This document shows, one piece after another, positions 51,023 to 63,918 of a stretch of 64,000 bases of DNA. The notes under the pieces are model-generated. The model was not told the DNA's origin. It worked only from the letters and a program-made list of their open reading frames with translations, and did no database searches. This DNA is from Rossellomorea aquimaris. Lineage in GTDB: Bacteria; Bacillota; Bacilli; Bacillales; Fictibacillaceae. Position numbers and translations under genes: made by a program. How positions within the stretch are numbered: the stretch's first letter is position 1; each line of letters starts with the position of its first letter. The DNA lies in the NCBI GenBank assembly GCA_020524245.1, contig JAIVLN010000002.1, positions 496,001 through 560,000 on the forward strand, given 5' to 3'.

Positions 51023-53190
51023 TAGATGGACTCCTTTACTCCGAGTTTTTCGATTTGTGCTGCACACGCCTTATATTCAGGCATTCTCGACATCGGATCC
51101 AGGGCAGCAATCGTCAATAAGTTAATGGATTGTTCATGTCCGAAATGATAGGGAACAAACACTGTATCCTTTCGAATCGCTTCCGTAATCTTCACTGTGA
51201 ATATAGCTTCGCCTCTTCGAGTGAACAATCGTACCTCTTCCTCATGGGATAGGTCATATGATTTCGCCAGTTCAGGGTGTATTTCCACATATGGATCCGG
51301 GCACATATCCTTCAAAAACGGGATACGGCGTGTCTGGTTGCCAGATAGGTAATGGTACACGACCCTGCCTGTCGTCAAACGCAACGGATACTCTTCACAC
51401 GGCTCTTCAGCCGGCGGCCGATATGGAAGTGCACAGATTTTCGCTTTTCCGTCAGGATGGTAAAATTTCTTATCCAGGAACATATGCGGGGTTCCTGTGT
51501 CTTCCTCATCTTTACATGGCCAGAATACGCCGTCCTGCTGATCAATCTTATCCCACGTGGCTCCGTAATAATCGGCATTTCCGCCTTTTGTGGCCAGTCG
51601 GAATTCTTCCCCAATATCCTTTGCACTGGTTAAGTGACGGAAATATTGACCACGACCAAGGCGTTCGGCTAATTCGATTTGCATACGCCAATCGGGTTTA
51701 GATTGGCCGATCGGTTCCTGAGCCTGGTTAATCTTGATGATTCGACCTTCCAGGTTGGTTACCGTTCCTTCATCTTCCGCCCATGTTACGGACGGTAAGA
51801 TGACATCGGCGAATTCTGCTGATTCAGATAGATAAAAATCTGAGCAAACCATGAAATCCAAGTTTTTCATCGCTTCTCTTACAAAATTCAGGTTAGGTGC
51901 TGATACGGCTGGATTTGAACATAACAGGTAAAGCCCTCTGATCGTTTTGTTATGCATAAGTTCAAACATCTCGTAAGCTGACACACCCGGTTCAGGCATT
52001 TCATCCGGTGTGATTCCCCAAACTTTACAAATCTCTTCTACATGCTTTGGGTTCGTGATTTTACGGTAACCAGGTAACAGATCTGATTTCTGACCATGTT
52101 CCCGGCCACCCTGTCCGTTCCCTTGACCCGTAAATGTTGCGATTCCGGCTTTCGGTCTGCCGATTTTTCCAGTCACGAGTGCCAGATTCACATATCCTGA
52201 TACGTTATCAACGCCTTTATGCTGTTGTTCAGCTCCCCTTGCAAACATGACAATCGCATTTGGCGCTTTTCCATAGATCTCAGCTGCCCGTATGATTTTA
52301 TCCTCATCAATTCCGGTCAGTTCGCTCGTATAGGCGGGTGTAAATTCTTTCACAAGCTCTTTCGTTTCCTCAAACCCATTGGTATGGTTCTGAATAAATG
52401 ACTCATCTGCATAACCATTTTCAATGAGTAGATGGAGAATACCGTTTGCCAATGCTAGGTCTGTACCAGGTTTTAAATCAAGGTGGATATCCGCTCTTCT
52501 TGCTACTGGTGTTTCCCTTGGATCTACAACAATTAAGTATCCACCACGATTCTGAACTTCCCAGACTCTGAACATTGAGGTTGGATGACATTCTGCCGTA
52601 TTGCTGCCTGCAATGAATAAGCAGTCCGTTTCATGGACATCCGTCCACGGTAACGTAGAGCCCCGATCGACCCCGAAGGATCTCAGAAACCCTCCTGCTG
52701 CACTGGACATGCAAAAACGTCCATTATAATCGATATAGCGTGTTTGCAATCCGACTCTTGCAAATTTTCCGGTCAAATAACATTTCTCATTGGTCATCGA
52801 TACACCACTGAACACCGATAAGGAATCTTTTCCGTACTCTTTTTGCAATGTTTTAAAATTATTGACGATCAAATCATAAGCTTCATCCCATGTGGCTTCA
52901 CGAAAACCTTCTTTCGTACCTTTCTTAGATGCGTCATCCCTGATCAATGGTTTCAAGATACGATCTTTATGATTCGTTTGTTGATACGCCGTAACTCCTT
53001 TCGGACACATTTTCCCGACAGTTACCGGCCAATCGTATCTTGGTTCTACACCGATGATTTTATTGGAAGAAGTGTCGACACGCAGATTCATCCCACATTG
53101 CATGCCGCAATAGCTGCAATGCGTTTTGATCAGCTTTTCGTTTGGGTGTTCTTTGTTCTCAATCTCTCGGAAAAATTTATCCTTTAGCAT
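51022..53190 (-). CDS. Molybdopterin oxidoreductase, NasC/NapA-type (candidate nitrate reductase)
   Basis: 722-residue bis-MGD enzyme. An N-terminal [4Fe-4S] site is Cys25, Cys28, Cys32 and Cys62 (CSYCGMQC...MCPKG). The molybdenum ligand is probably Cys160 in NGRFCMSSAAGGFLRSFGVDRG, which resembles assimilatory/periplasmic nitrate reductases; formate dehydrogenases are the main alternative. There is no Tat signal, so it is cytoplasmic. It overlaps the NarI-like gene by 14 nt and the ferredoxin gene by 1 nt. Combined with membrane, Rieske and nitrate-sensor genes it is best seen as a respiratory nitrate reductase, which needs biochemical proof. Confidence 0.85.
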   Translation of the reverse strand: MLKDKFFREIENKEHPNEKLIKTHCSYCGMQCGMNLRVDTSSNKIIGVEPRYDWPVTVGKMCPKGVTAYQQTNHKDRILKPLIRDDASKKGTKEGFREATWDEAYDLIVNNFKTLQKEYGKDSLSVFSGVSMTNEKCYLTGKFARVGLQTRYIDYNGRFCMSSAAGGFLRSFGVDRGSTLPWTDVHETDCLFIAGSNTAECHPTSMFRVWEVQNRGGYLIVVDPRETPVARRADIHLDLKPGTDLALANGILHLLIENGYADESFIQNHTNGFEETKELVKEFTPAYTSELTGIDEDKIIRAAEIYGKAPNAIVMFARGAEQQHKGVDNVSGYVNLALVTGKIGRPKAGIATFTGQGNGQGGREHGQKSDLLPGYRKITNPKHVEEICKVWGITPDEMPEPGVSAYEMFELMHNKTIRGLYLLCSNPAVSAPNLNFVREAMKNLDFMVCSDFYLSESAEFADVILPSVTWAEDEGTVTNLEGRIIKINQAQEPIGQSKPDWRMQIELAERLGRGQYFRHLTSAKDIGEEFRLATKGGNADYYGATWDKIDQQDGVFWPCKDEEDTGTPHMFLDKKFYHPDGKAKICALPYRPPAEEPCEEYPLRLTTGRVVYHYLSGNQTRRIPFLKDMCPDPYVEIHPELAKSYDLSHEEEVRLFTRRGEAIFTVKITEAIRKDTVFVPYHFGHEQSINLLTIAALDPMSRMPEYKACAAQIEKLGVKESI

Positions 53191-54259
53191 TTTGATTCGC
53201 CTCTTTTACTTTGATTTCATGTGTTGGAATTCCGGAAAACCTGGAGATTCGATACTTCCTTCTGCAAGGAGGACAAAGCTCTGCAAGATGGAATCCTTCT
53301 TCCTTTTCGAATTGAAGATGGTTTTGCCCCAACACATCAATAACATCTTTCGATTGCTCTGTGGATACAAACTCAGACTGACAGACCCTACATTCCTTCA
53401 TCGATTGTTCACTATAATGTTCTCGATAATTTCTCGCGAACACACTCATCGGTCTGAATGGAATGTGCGCCAGCTTTCCGAATGGTAAGTAAATGAGTGT
53501 TACTATGACAGAGAATTGATGAATGAGAGACATCGTCGGCTGACCGAAGCCATGCAGAAACACGTTACTGAATGTCAGGAGCAGTCCAGTGATGCTGATG
53601 AACAACAAAAGGTATAATGGCATGAAATCATACATGAATGTTTGCTCAGCCCGGGCTTGCATGTTTTTCAAGCGGCGATAGAGCGCCATACATACACCCG
53701 CAATGACCATGAATGCTGTAATGTTCAATGCGTTATAAAACAAGTAGGCAATCCAACCTTCCGCATCGACTTTCATGATGTCCATGCCTAACGCAACGAC
53801 TGTATAATATCCGTTCTCCTCCATCGTGAAGTACATCCAACCGAACACGAGTGGAAAAGTGACCAAACAGGAAAGGATACATCCCCAACCGATCAGAAAA
53901 TGCTGTGTCCATCGGAAAATTCCTCTGTTCCAAATAAACTTGTATGTCGCCAGGTGTTCAACGGATGTCTTAGGTGTCGATCGCCGTCCCAGCAATTTGA
54001 TCCCTTTTTTCAAAATCAATTTTGCCGGCGGTCTTTCTCCCCATGCTATGAATCGATAAAAAAAACCTCCCAGGAATACAAGTGTCCCGACCATATATCC
54101 ATATAAGTTCAAATCAATATGTGTAAACATCCTCGTTCCGATTAAGGAGAGGATAAAAAGACCACTCACCGTTAAAAACATCGATTTGGCAAAATGAGAA
54201 GCAAATGCACCATCAAGGTTGTATTTCTTCGCTACAGGTGTTTCACGTACTTCTTGCAT
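53177..54259 (-). CDS. NarI-like membrane cytochrome b with CxxC tail
   Basis: 360 residues, about six helices, with His residues for haem b in the helices (for example WTQHFLIGWG, SLIHQFSV, FGKLAHIP). It resembles the quinol-oxidising membrane subunits (NarI, HdrE, TtrC class). Unusually, an approximately 75-residue soluble tail carries CRVC and CPPC, a likely metal site. First gene of the cluster; GGAGGAAGAG precedes the ATG. The molybdoenzyme gene starts inside its end. Confidence 0.82.
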   Translation of the reverse strand: MQEVRETPVAKKYNLDGAFASHFAKSMFLTVSGLFILSLIGTRMFTHIDLNLYGYMVGTLVFLGGFFYRFIAWGERPPAKLILKKGIKLLGRRSTPKTSVEHLATYKFIWNRGIFRWTQHFLIGWGCILSCLVTFPLVFGWMYFTMEENGYYTVVALGMDIMKVDAEGWIAYLFYNALNITAFMVIAGVCMALYRRLKNMQARAEQTFMYDFMPLYLLLFISITGLLLTFSNVFLHGFGQPTMSLIHQFSVIVTLIYLPFGKLAHIPFRPMSVFARNYREHYSEQSMKECRVCQSEFVSTEQSKDVIDVLGQNHLQFEKEEGFHLAELCPPCRRKYRISRFSGIPTHEIKVKEANQNAKG

Positions 54260-54316
54260 AACTCTTCCTCCTTTTTTCTTAACAAGATCAACACTGACTG
54301 TTTATGTAAGAACCAA

Positions 54317-54358
54317 AAAACACTTCCTGTCTTTATGGTAGACAATCAGAAGTGTTTT
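54317..54358 (-). terminator. Terminator-like hairpin in the leader of the molybdoenzyme operon
   Basis: AAAACACTTC / GAAGTGTTTT stem, inner TGTCT/AGACA pairing, then T6 on the minus strand. It lies between the upstream palindrome and the operon start, so it may be an attenuator rather than the end of the protease gene, which already has a terminator at 54407-54442. Confidence 0.6.
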
Positions 54359-54397
54359 GGTTATCGGGGGACTCCCCTATTTTCTTGGGGGATAACC
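54359..54397. promoter_or_regulatory. Large G/C-block palindrome upstream of the molybdoenzyme operon
   Basis: GGTTATC (54359-54365) faces GATAACC (54391-54397), with GGGGGACTCCCC and TTGGGGGA blocks between. The NreC-like regulator is a candidate binder. No other site in the window looks like it. Confidence 0.5.
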
Positions 54398-54406
54398 CTG
54401 AATATA

Positions 54407-54442
54407 GGAAAAGAGGGTGAACCAAACGATGGTCACCCTCTT
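54407..54442 (-). terminator. Terminator of the subtilisin gene
   Basis: AAGAGGGTGACC / GGTTCACCCTCTT stem with T4 tail on the minus strand. Confidence 0.85.
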
Positions 54443-54454
54443 TGTAAGTTATTC

Positions 54455-56170
54455 TTATTGGTTTGAAGTCAGCGTCAATCCGTCGGTTCCAGCACTCAAA
54501 TCCACATAGTAGGATCCGCTTCCGCTGTAGGAAGAAACCTTCAATGTATACGTACCGGTCACGGTCGGTGTGAACGTAATGGTTTCCTGGCGCTTTGTTC
54601 CTTCTGCTTTAGCGACTTGTACACCAGATGGGTTGTACAAGTAAACGTCAAAGTCAGGAGATCCACCGAACCACCAGCTTGCTTTCCAGTTCGGGATGAT
54701 CATCGTAACCGCTGTAGGATAACTCGTATCGTTCACAGTAAACTGATACGTATCTTCACTACCCGTACCTCCAAGGGAATCTTGTTTCGCGAAGTGATTT
54801 GGTGTCGCGATGTTCGTTCCGCTCAAGTTACCTGCATCCTTGATTGCTTCGTAACCATCCAGGCGTCCATGACCATAATCGATGTCCTTCCCAGCTGGTC
54901 CCCAGTCTTCAGCTGTATTCGAAAGGATATTTTTCACTTGTGTTGGAGTCAGACTTGGATTTGCATCGAGCATCAATGCGATCGTACCTGCAGTGAACGG
55001 AGTCGCCATACTTGTCCCACTATACGTTACATAGCCGCTTGCTGTGTTCGTTTGAGCAGCTGTGATATTGTATCCCGGTGCAAAGATATCCGGTTTGATA
55101 CGGCCATCAGCAGTTGTTCCCCGGCTTGAGAAGTCGGCAAGGAAGAATCCGCCTTCACCAAGGTCAGCACCCGCTCCGACAGTGATCGCTTTTTCCGCAG
55201 CTCCCGGTGATCCGATGGTCTTCTTACCTGGTCCATCATTTCCAGCTGCAACTGTAACCACGAGTCCGGCGTCAACGGCATTGTTGACGGCTACTGATGT
55301 AGAGTCTGTTCCATCTGAACTTCCGGATGTTCCTAAACTTAGACTCAATACTTCAATTCCGTACACATCTTTGTTCGCCACTGCCCAATCGATCCCGGCA
55401 GTAACGGTACTCATGCTTCCGCTCCCTTGACCATCCAATACTTTTATCCCGACGAGTGCAGCTCCTGGTGCCACTCCCTTATGGGTCGGATTTCCATCCC
55501 CGTCACCTGCAACTGTACTGGCAACGTGTGTACCGTGTCCGTTATCATCATATGGTGTCGTACGGTTGTTGACCAAGTCTTTCCAACCGATGACTTTTCC
55601 TTCATCCAAATCTACGTGGTTTCCATCGATACCGGTATCTATGACGGCGACAACCTGATCATCTTTTGAATACGTATTTTCGTTTCCGTCGCTGTTTCCG
55701 GTGAGACCGAAGTCACCACGTGCTTTTTCTGTACCGAACCAGTAGTTTGCTGTTCCGTTCAACGTTTGAATTTGCGCATCGTGTTCGATTGATTTGACGA
55801 ATGGTAGTTTTTCAAGCTTTTCGATCTGTTTCTTGGTTAGTGTAGCAGCAACCCCGTTCAAAGCATTTGAAAAGACATGCTTTGTTTTGAATTTACCGAG
55901 GCGTTTCATCACCGCTTTGTGGGCCTTTTCACTCGCCATCGATTTATCGAACTGGACGATGACATCGATCGTCTCAGATTCTGACTTTTGCTCCAGCATG
56001 GTTTCAAGATTGTCGAACACCTTGTTGTTGTTCAAGTTTACCATCGCTGCAGGCAATTCCGGATTTTTTGACACTTTCTTTTCAAAATCGGCACCACTTG
56101 CTCCCCCCATTGTAGATAAGAGCATACTCGTCGCTAACACTGCGGAAGCGACAACATGTTTCTTCTTCAT
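54455..56170 (-). CDS. Secreted subtilisin-like serine protease (S8) with PPC domain
   Basis: 571 residues: signal peptide (to about residue 26), inhibitor I9 propeptide (about 60-137), and a catalytic S8 domain with Asp178 (IDTGIDG), His212 (NGHGTHVAS), oxyanion Asn311 and Ser387 (GTSMATP). A C-terminal PPC-like beta domain (about 460-571) follows, often removed on maturation. The sequence is close to halophilic/alkaline Bacillaceae extracellular proteases. It carries its own terminator; the leader 56171-56459 is an AT-rich divergent promoter region shared with the glutamate dehydrogenase gene. Confidence 0.94.
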   Translation of the reverse strand: MKKKHVVASAVLATSMLLSTMGGASGADFEKKVSKNPELPAAMVNLNNNKVFDNLETMLEQKSESETIDVIVQFDKSMASEKAHKAVMKRLGKFKTKHVFSNALNGVAATLTKKQIEKLEKLPFVKSIEHDAQIQTLNGTANYWFGTEKARGDFGLTGNSDGNENTYSKDDQVVAVIDTGIDGNHVDLDEGKVIGWKDLVNNRTTPYDDNGHGTHVASTVAGDGDGNPTHKGVAPGAALVGIKVLDGQGSGSMSTVTAGIDWAVANKDVYGIEVLSLSLGTSGSSDGTDSTSVAVNNAVDAGLVVTVAAGNDGPGKKTIGSPGAAEKAITVGAGADLGEGGFFLADFSSRGTTADGRIKPDIFAPGYNITAAQTNTASGYVTYSGTSMATPFTAGTIALMLDANPSLTPTQVKNILSNTAEDWGPAGKDIDYGHGRLDGYEAIKDAGNLSGTNIATPNHFAKQDSLGGTGSEDTYQFTVNDTSYPTAVTMIIPNWKASWWFGGSPDFDVYLYNPSGVQVAKAEGTKRQETITFTPTVTGTYTLKVSSYSGSGSYYVDLSAGTDGLTLTSNQ

Positions 56171-56459
56171 TCTTTTTCCTCCCTCAATTTTCTTTACTTT
56201 TCGAATGTTAAAAATATTCTGTATGAATATCGTAATACAATTGACCTATGATGAAATGAGTAGTTAGATGGAAGTAATTGTTTTTCATAACTGTGTGAAA
56301 CGTCACAATTACTGGAAGTTAAAAGTTTTTGAAAGACGGCTCGTCTACCATCTTTTCGACAATATCAAGAATTGTCGGATGATTCAGACCGTATCTTTTT
56401 ATATACAAAGCAATCCATGGTTATAATGGGAATAGTAGATTAAGGGAGGACGTTAAGGT

Positions 56460-57839
56460 ATGGGAAGTTATTTTGGTTCGATTGTTCAACATTCATTAGA
56501 TGCTTTACTAGAGGACGAGTCATTTTTACCAGATCTAAAGGAACAGGATCGGGAACAGGCTTTCACATCTCTTACTGCGATTCTATCAACGCCGAATCAT
56601 ATACATAAGTCGTTTCTACGGATTGCTTTGGAGAATGGGAAAGTCGTCCGGATTCCAGCATTCCGTGTGCAACACAACAACACGCTCGGACCTTATAAGG
56701 GTGGGATTCGTTTTCATGAATCCGTTAATGAAGAGGAGGTCATGAATCTAGCTTCTCTCATGACGTTGAAGAATGCCCTGCATGAGGTGCCGTTCGGAGG
56801 CGGAAAAGGCGGAGTGGTCCTCAATCCACGAGATTATGAAGTGAAAGAACTTCATCAGATTTGTAAAAAGTACGTCCACTATTTCAGTGATATCCTAGGA
56901 CCGGACAAAGACATCCCAGCACCCGATATGGGGACTGGCGATCGTGAAATGGACTGGATGATGGCAGAATATAAGAGCATCCGTCCGGGCACGACATATC
57001 GAGGAAGTTTTACAGGTAAGAGCATCATTAATGGAGGATCTTTAGGCAGAAGAGAAGCGACGGGGAAAGGCGTCTACTTCACCTATCGTTACATGATGCA
57101 TGACTTTATGAATGAAAATCGAGAATGGCTCGATGCACAAGAAAATCCTTTTGCAAGAACAGCATTGGATCATGATAAAAAGGATCTGAAGATGGCGATT
57201 CAAGGTTTCGGTAATGTCGGGTCTGTCGCTGCATTGGAAGCTTATCGATGCCCACACTTGAACAATAAAATCGTTGCGGTGAGTGATCGCAATGTGACGA
57301 TCTACAACGCAGAAGGTTTAGATATTCCGACTCTGGTCGATTACACGGCCAACAATGAAGGCGATCTCCCGACAACGGAAGAGGAGCTCGCCGGACTCGA
57401 AATGAATGCGGAAATCCTTGATCGTGAAAAAGTTCTGTATATGGACGTCGATGTACTCGTGCTAGCAGCCCTAGAAGGCCAGATCCATAAGGACAATGTC
57501 GATCAGGTAAAAGCGAAAATCATCGTCGAAGGCGCCAACGCTCCGGTTACGGGTGATGCCGATAAATATCTGGCGGACAATGGGGTCATCATTGTACCGG
57601 ATATTCTTGCGAACGCCGGTGGTGTCATCGTGTCATATTTTGAATGGCTGCAAGGTCGTGAAACTCAATTCTATAGCGAAGAGGAAATCTTTGAGAAGCT
57701 GTTTGAAAAGATGCAATCGACGATGGTAACAATCCTGCCACAATTCTTCGGTGATCCGTTCCCACTCCGTCAAAATTGCTACATTCATGCAGTTATGAAA
57801 TTATCAACTGTTCTTTACAGACAAGGGAAGTTGTACTGA
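56460..57839 (+). CDS. Glu/Leu/Phe/Val dehydrogenase family protein (glutamate dehydrogenase)
   Basis: 459 residues. The substrate domain has GPYKGGIRFHESVN and the catalytic-Lys segment FGGGKGGVVLNP, then a Rossmann domain with IQGFGNVGSVAALEA. The conserved DMGTGDREMDW and NAGGVIVSYFEWLQG segments are present. The length is slightly above the usual 420-430 for NAD-type enzymes. It interconverts glutamate and 2-oxoglutarate, which would link with the hut operon downstream that ends in glutamate. GGGAGGACG precedes the ATG, terminator follows. Confidence 0.88.
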   Translation: MGSYFGSIVQHSLDALLEDESFLPDLKEQDREQAFTSLTAILSTPNHIHKSFLRIALENGKVVRIPAFRVQHNNTLGPYKGGIRFHESVNEEEVMNLASLMTLKNALHEVPFGGGKGGVVLNPRDYEVKELHQICKKYVHYFSDILGPDKDIPAPDMGTGDREMDWMMAEYKSIRPGTTYRGSFTGKSIINGGSLGRREATGKGVYFTYRYMMHDFMNENREWLDAQENPFARTALDHDKKDLKMAIQGFGNVGSVAALEAYRCPHLNNKIVAVSDRNVTIYNAEGLDIPTLVDYTANNEGDLPTTEEELAGLEMNAEILDREKVLYMDVDVLVLAALEGQIHKDNVDQVKAKIIVEGANAPVTGDADKYLADNGVIIVPDILANAGGVIVSYFEWLQGRETQFYSEEEIFEKLFEKMQSTMVTILPQFFGDPFPLRQNCYIHAVMKLSTVLYRQGKLY

Positions 57840-57843
57840 TTTG

Positions 57844-57887
57844 AAAAAGACCTGAGAGAGGGTGGCTCCTCTGCTCAGGTCTTTTTA
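57844..57887 (+). terminator. Terminator of the glutamate dehydrogenase gene
   Basis: AAAAAGACCTGAG / CTCAGGTCTTTTT stem with inner GAGG/CCTC pairing and T5. Confidence 0.92.
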
Positions 57888-57890
57888 TTG

Positions 57891-58050
57891 TTTTGAGCGG
57901 GATATATAGCGTTTGGGCTATAATTCTCTATTTTGGACTATAATTTCGGATTCTGGGCTATAATTTCGGATTTTGAGCTATAATTTTGGATTTTGAGCTA
58001 TAATTTCGGATTTTGAGCTATAATTTCTGAATCTGGTCTATAATCGTGTC
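57891..58050. repeat. Array A2: seven or eight 20-bp units, GGGCTATAAT-type
   Basis: Seven clear units in exact 20-bp register (57911, 57931, 57951, 57971, 57991, 58011, 58031) and a decayed one at 57891. Common unit TTTTGAGCTATAATTTCGGA. Located between two facing terminators and near-identical in core to array A1 at 841-960, about 57 kb away. Confidence 0.88.
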
Positions 58051-58080
58051 CTTCCCTCAAAAAACACTTTCTGAAAAAGG

Positions 58081-58128
58081 AAAAAAGACCTGAAAAGAGG
58101 TTACCACTCTCACTTTTCAGGTCTTTTT
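58081..58128. terminator. Terminator of the hut operon
   Basis: AAAAAAGACCTGAAAAG / CTTTTCAGGTCTTTTT stem, T-run on the minus strand just after the hutG stop (58132). T's on the plus strand too, so it can work both ways. Confidence 0.9.
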
Positions 58129-58131
58129 CTA

Positions 58132-62012
<3,881 letters not shown>

Positions 62013-62064
62013 GTTTATTCCTCCACTTCTCGATTTTATATTTTTGGTTATTGCCAAGTTTTCT

Positions 62065-63570
62065 TTATTGGGTGATGAGTATGCCGTTCCAATGGTCCTC
62101 TTTCAGTGCGTCGGACAATCGTTCGATATCTTTGGAGAAGACACGGTCACCTGTGATGCTCGGGGCGACGTTCCTTCCATGGTCGTAAGCTTTCCGTGTA
62201 CGAGGTGCCATGTTTTCAACTCCACGGAACTCGACCGCCTGCATCGCGCAAAACAGCTCGATCGCAAGCACATTCCTCGTGTTTTGGATGATCTGATAGG
62301 CGTGTCTTGAGCCGATTGTCCCCATGCTCACATGATCCTCCTGGTTGGCAGACGACGGAATCGAGTCGACCGATGCAGGATGAGCAAGCGTCTTGTTCTC
62401 GGAAACGAGTGAGGCTGCTGAGTATTGTAAAATCATTGCACCTGATTCGACGCCTGGATTTGCCGATAAAAACGCTGGCAGATCACTCAGCTGAGGATTG
62501 ACCATTCGCTCGATCCTTCTTTCCGAGATGTTCGCGAGCTCTGCCATAGCAATCCCTAGAAAGTCCATCGCAAGGGCAATCGGCTGACCATGGAAATTCC
62601 CTCCTGAAATGACCTTCCTCCCATAATCGAAGATCAGCGGATTGTCTGTCGCTGCGTTGATTTCGATTTCAAGTTTTTCTTTTACATAATTGAGAGTTTG
62701 CCAACTGGCACCGTGTACTTGCGGGATACAGCGCAAGGAGTAAGCATCCTGTACGCGGACCTCTCCTTGTTCAGTGATGAGACCGCTTTGTTTAATGTAC
62801 ATGCGGATTCGTTGTGCTACACCGACTTGCTCCGGGTACCCCCGGGCAAAATGGATGTCTTCATCAAACGCGTCCGAGATCCCTCTCAGCCCTTCGAGCG
62901 TCAAGGCAGAAATGAGCTCACTCTGATAAGCGAGTTTTTCCGCCTCTAAATAAGAAACGACGCCCATAGCTGTCATTGCCTGGGTCCCGTTGATGAGCGC
63001 GAGTCCTTCCTTGGCACTCAGTACAATCGGCTTCAGATTTTCCTTTTGCAAGGCTTCACCACCAGCCAACTGCTCTCCTTGATAGTAAGCCTCTCCTTCC
63101 CCGATCAAGACGAGTGCGAGATGGGACAATGGCGCAAGATCGCCGCTTGCACCGAGTGAACCTTGTTGCGGTACGATCGGATGGATCTTCTTATTGAGGC
63201 AATCGATCAGAAGTTGGATGACCTCCACTCGGACCCCAGAAAAGCCTTTCAACAATGCGTTCACACGTAAAAGCAGCATCGCCCTGCTGACGATTTCAGG
63301 GAAAGGCTCCCCGACACCGCAAGCGTGGCTTCGTATCAAATTCAGCTGGAGCTCCTCGACTTCCGTAGGAGCAATCCAGACATCGCTCATTTTTCCAAAA
63401 CCAGTCGTAATTCCATAGACAACCTGATGATCGTCTACAATCTTTTCAACAGATTTCCGACTCACCTTCACGTTTTCCAGACTCTCTGCGGACGCCTGGA
63501 CTTCCTCCCCTTCATAAAGGACATGATAGATGTCTTTCAAAGTGAGCGTATTCCCTGTAAGTGTAATCAT
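62065..63570 (-). CDS. hutH: Histidine ammonia-lyase
   Basis: 501-residue MIO-type lyase, first step of histidine degradation to urocanate and ammonia. The MIO cofactor forms from Ala141-Ser142-Gly143 ([12 protein letters not shown]); ITTGFGK and QDAYSLRC-type motifs ([15 protein letters not shown]) are present. GGAAGGGGG supports the ATG. It is the first gene of the operon hutH-U-I-G here; hutP and hutM are not adjacent. Confidence 0.96.
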   Translation of the reverse strand: MITLTGNTLTLKDIYHVLYEGEEVQASAESLENVKVSRKSVEKIVDDHQVVYGITTGFGKMSDVWIAPTEVEELQLNLIRSHACGVGEPFPEIVSRAMLLLRVNALLKGFSGVRVEVIQLLIDCLNKKIHPIVPQQGSLGASGDLAPLSHLALVLIGEGEAYYQGEQLAGGEALQKENLKPIVLSAKEGLALINGTQAMTAMGVVSYLEAEKLAYQSELISALTLEGLRGISDAFDEDIHFARGYPEQVGVAQRIRMYIKQSGLITEQGEVRVQDAYSLRCIPQVHGASWQTLNYVKEKLEIEINAATDNPLIFDYGRKVISGGNFHGQPIALAMDFLGIAMAELANISERRIERMVNPQLSDLPAFLSANPGVESGAMILQYSAASLVSENKTLAHPASVDSIPSSANQEDHVSMGTIGSRHAYQIIQNTRNVLAIELFCAMQAVEFRGVENMAPRTRKAYDHGRNVAPSITGDRVFSKDIERLSDALKEDHWNGILITQ

Positions 63571-63624
63571 TAATGATGTTCCCCCTTCCTAATGCACTAC
63601 CAATTTAGCGAGATAAAATCGCAC

Positions 63625-63667
63625 TAAAAAAGCCGCTGTCCCGATTGATTCAACCGGACAACGGCTC
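63625..63667 (-). terminator. Leader terminator before hutH (antitermination site candidate)
   Basis: AGCCGTTGTCC / GGGACAGCGGCT stem followed by T6 on the minus strand, about 55 nt before the hutH ATG, inside the predicted 187-nt leader. In B. subtilis HutP opens a similar terminator in response to histidine. Confidence 0.85.
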
Positions 63668-63763
63668 GCTTCCTCTTGTATGCAATTGATGAAAATGCAA
63701 AAATAAATCTCGCATTTTGGTCAACTTCTTTCATAATTTTCTTAATTCTCTAATAGTATTTTT

Positions 63764-63793
63764 AGTGTAAACCTTCTCTTGAACTTTTGTCAA
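63764..63793 (-). promoter_or_regulatory. Promoter of the hut operon
   Basis: TTGACA (63788-63793) and TACACT (63764-63769) with an 18-bp spacer on the minus strand. Confidence 0.6.
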
Positions 63794-63918
63794 TGAGGAA
63801 TCAAAAATAGGACAAGCTGTCACTGAACTCTATTAATCTTTCATTTGCATGTATAAAAGGCCGTTGATGTGGACATTCTGTTGATACTTATCATTCGAAA
63901 ATTGAGGGGGAAACGGAA

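Noticed and set aside
51022-53190. Confident formate dehydrogenase assignment
   Set aside because: The Mo-ligand segment CMSSAAGG with FGVDRG resembles nitrate reductases, and nitrate carriers and NreA-like sensing are nearby.
54617-55129. 170-codon frame opposite the subtilisin gene
   Set aside because: Antisense to catalytic motifs and rich in Cys/Arg as expected from a shadow frame.
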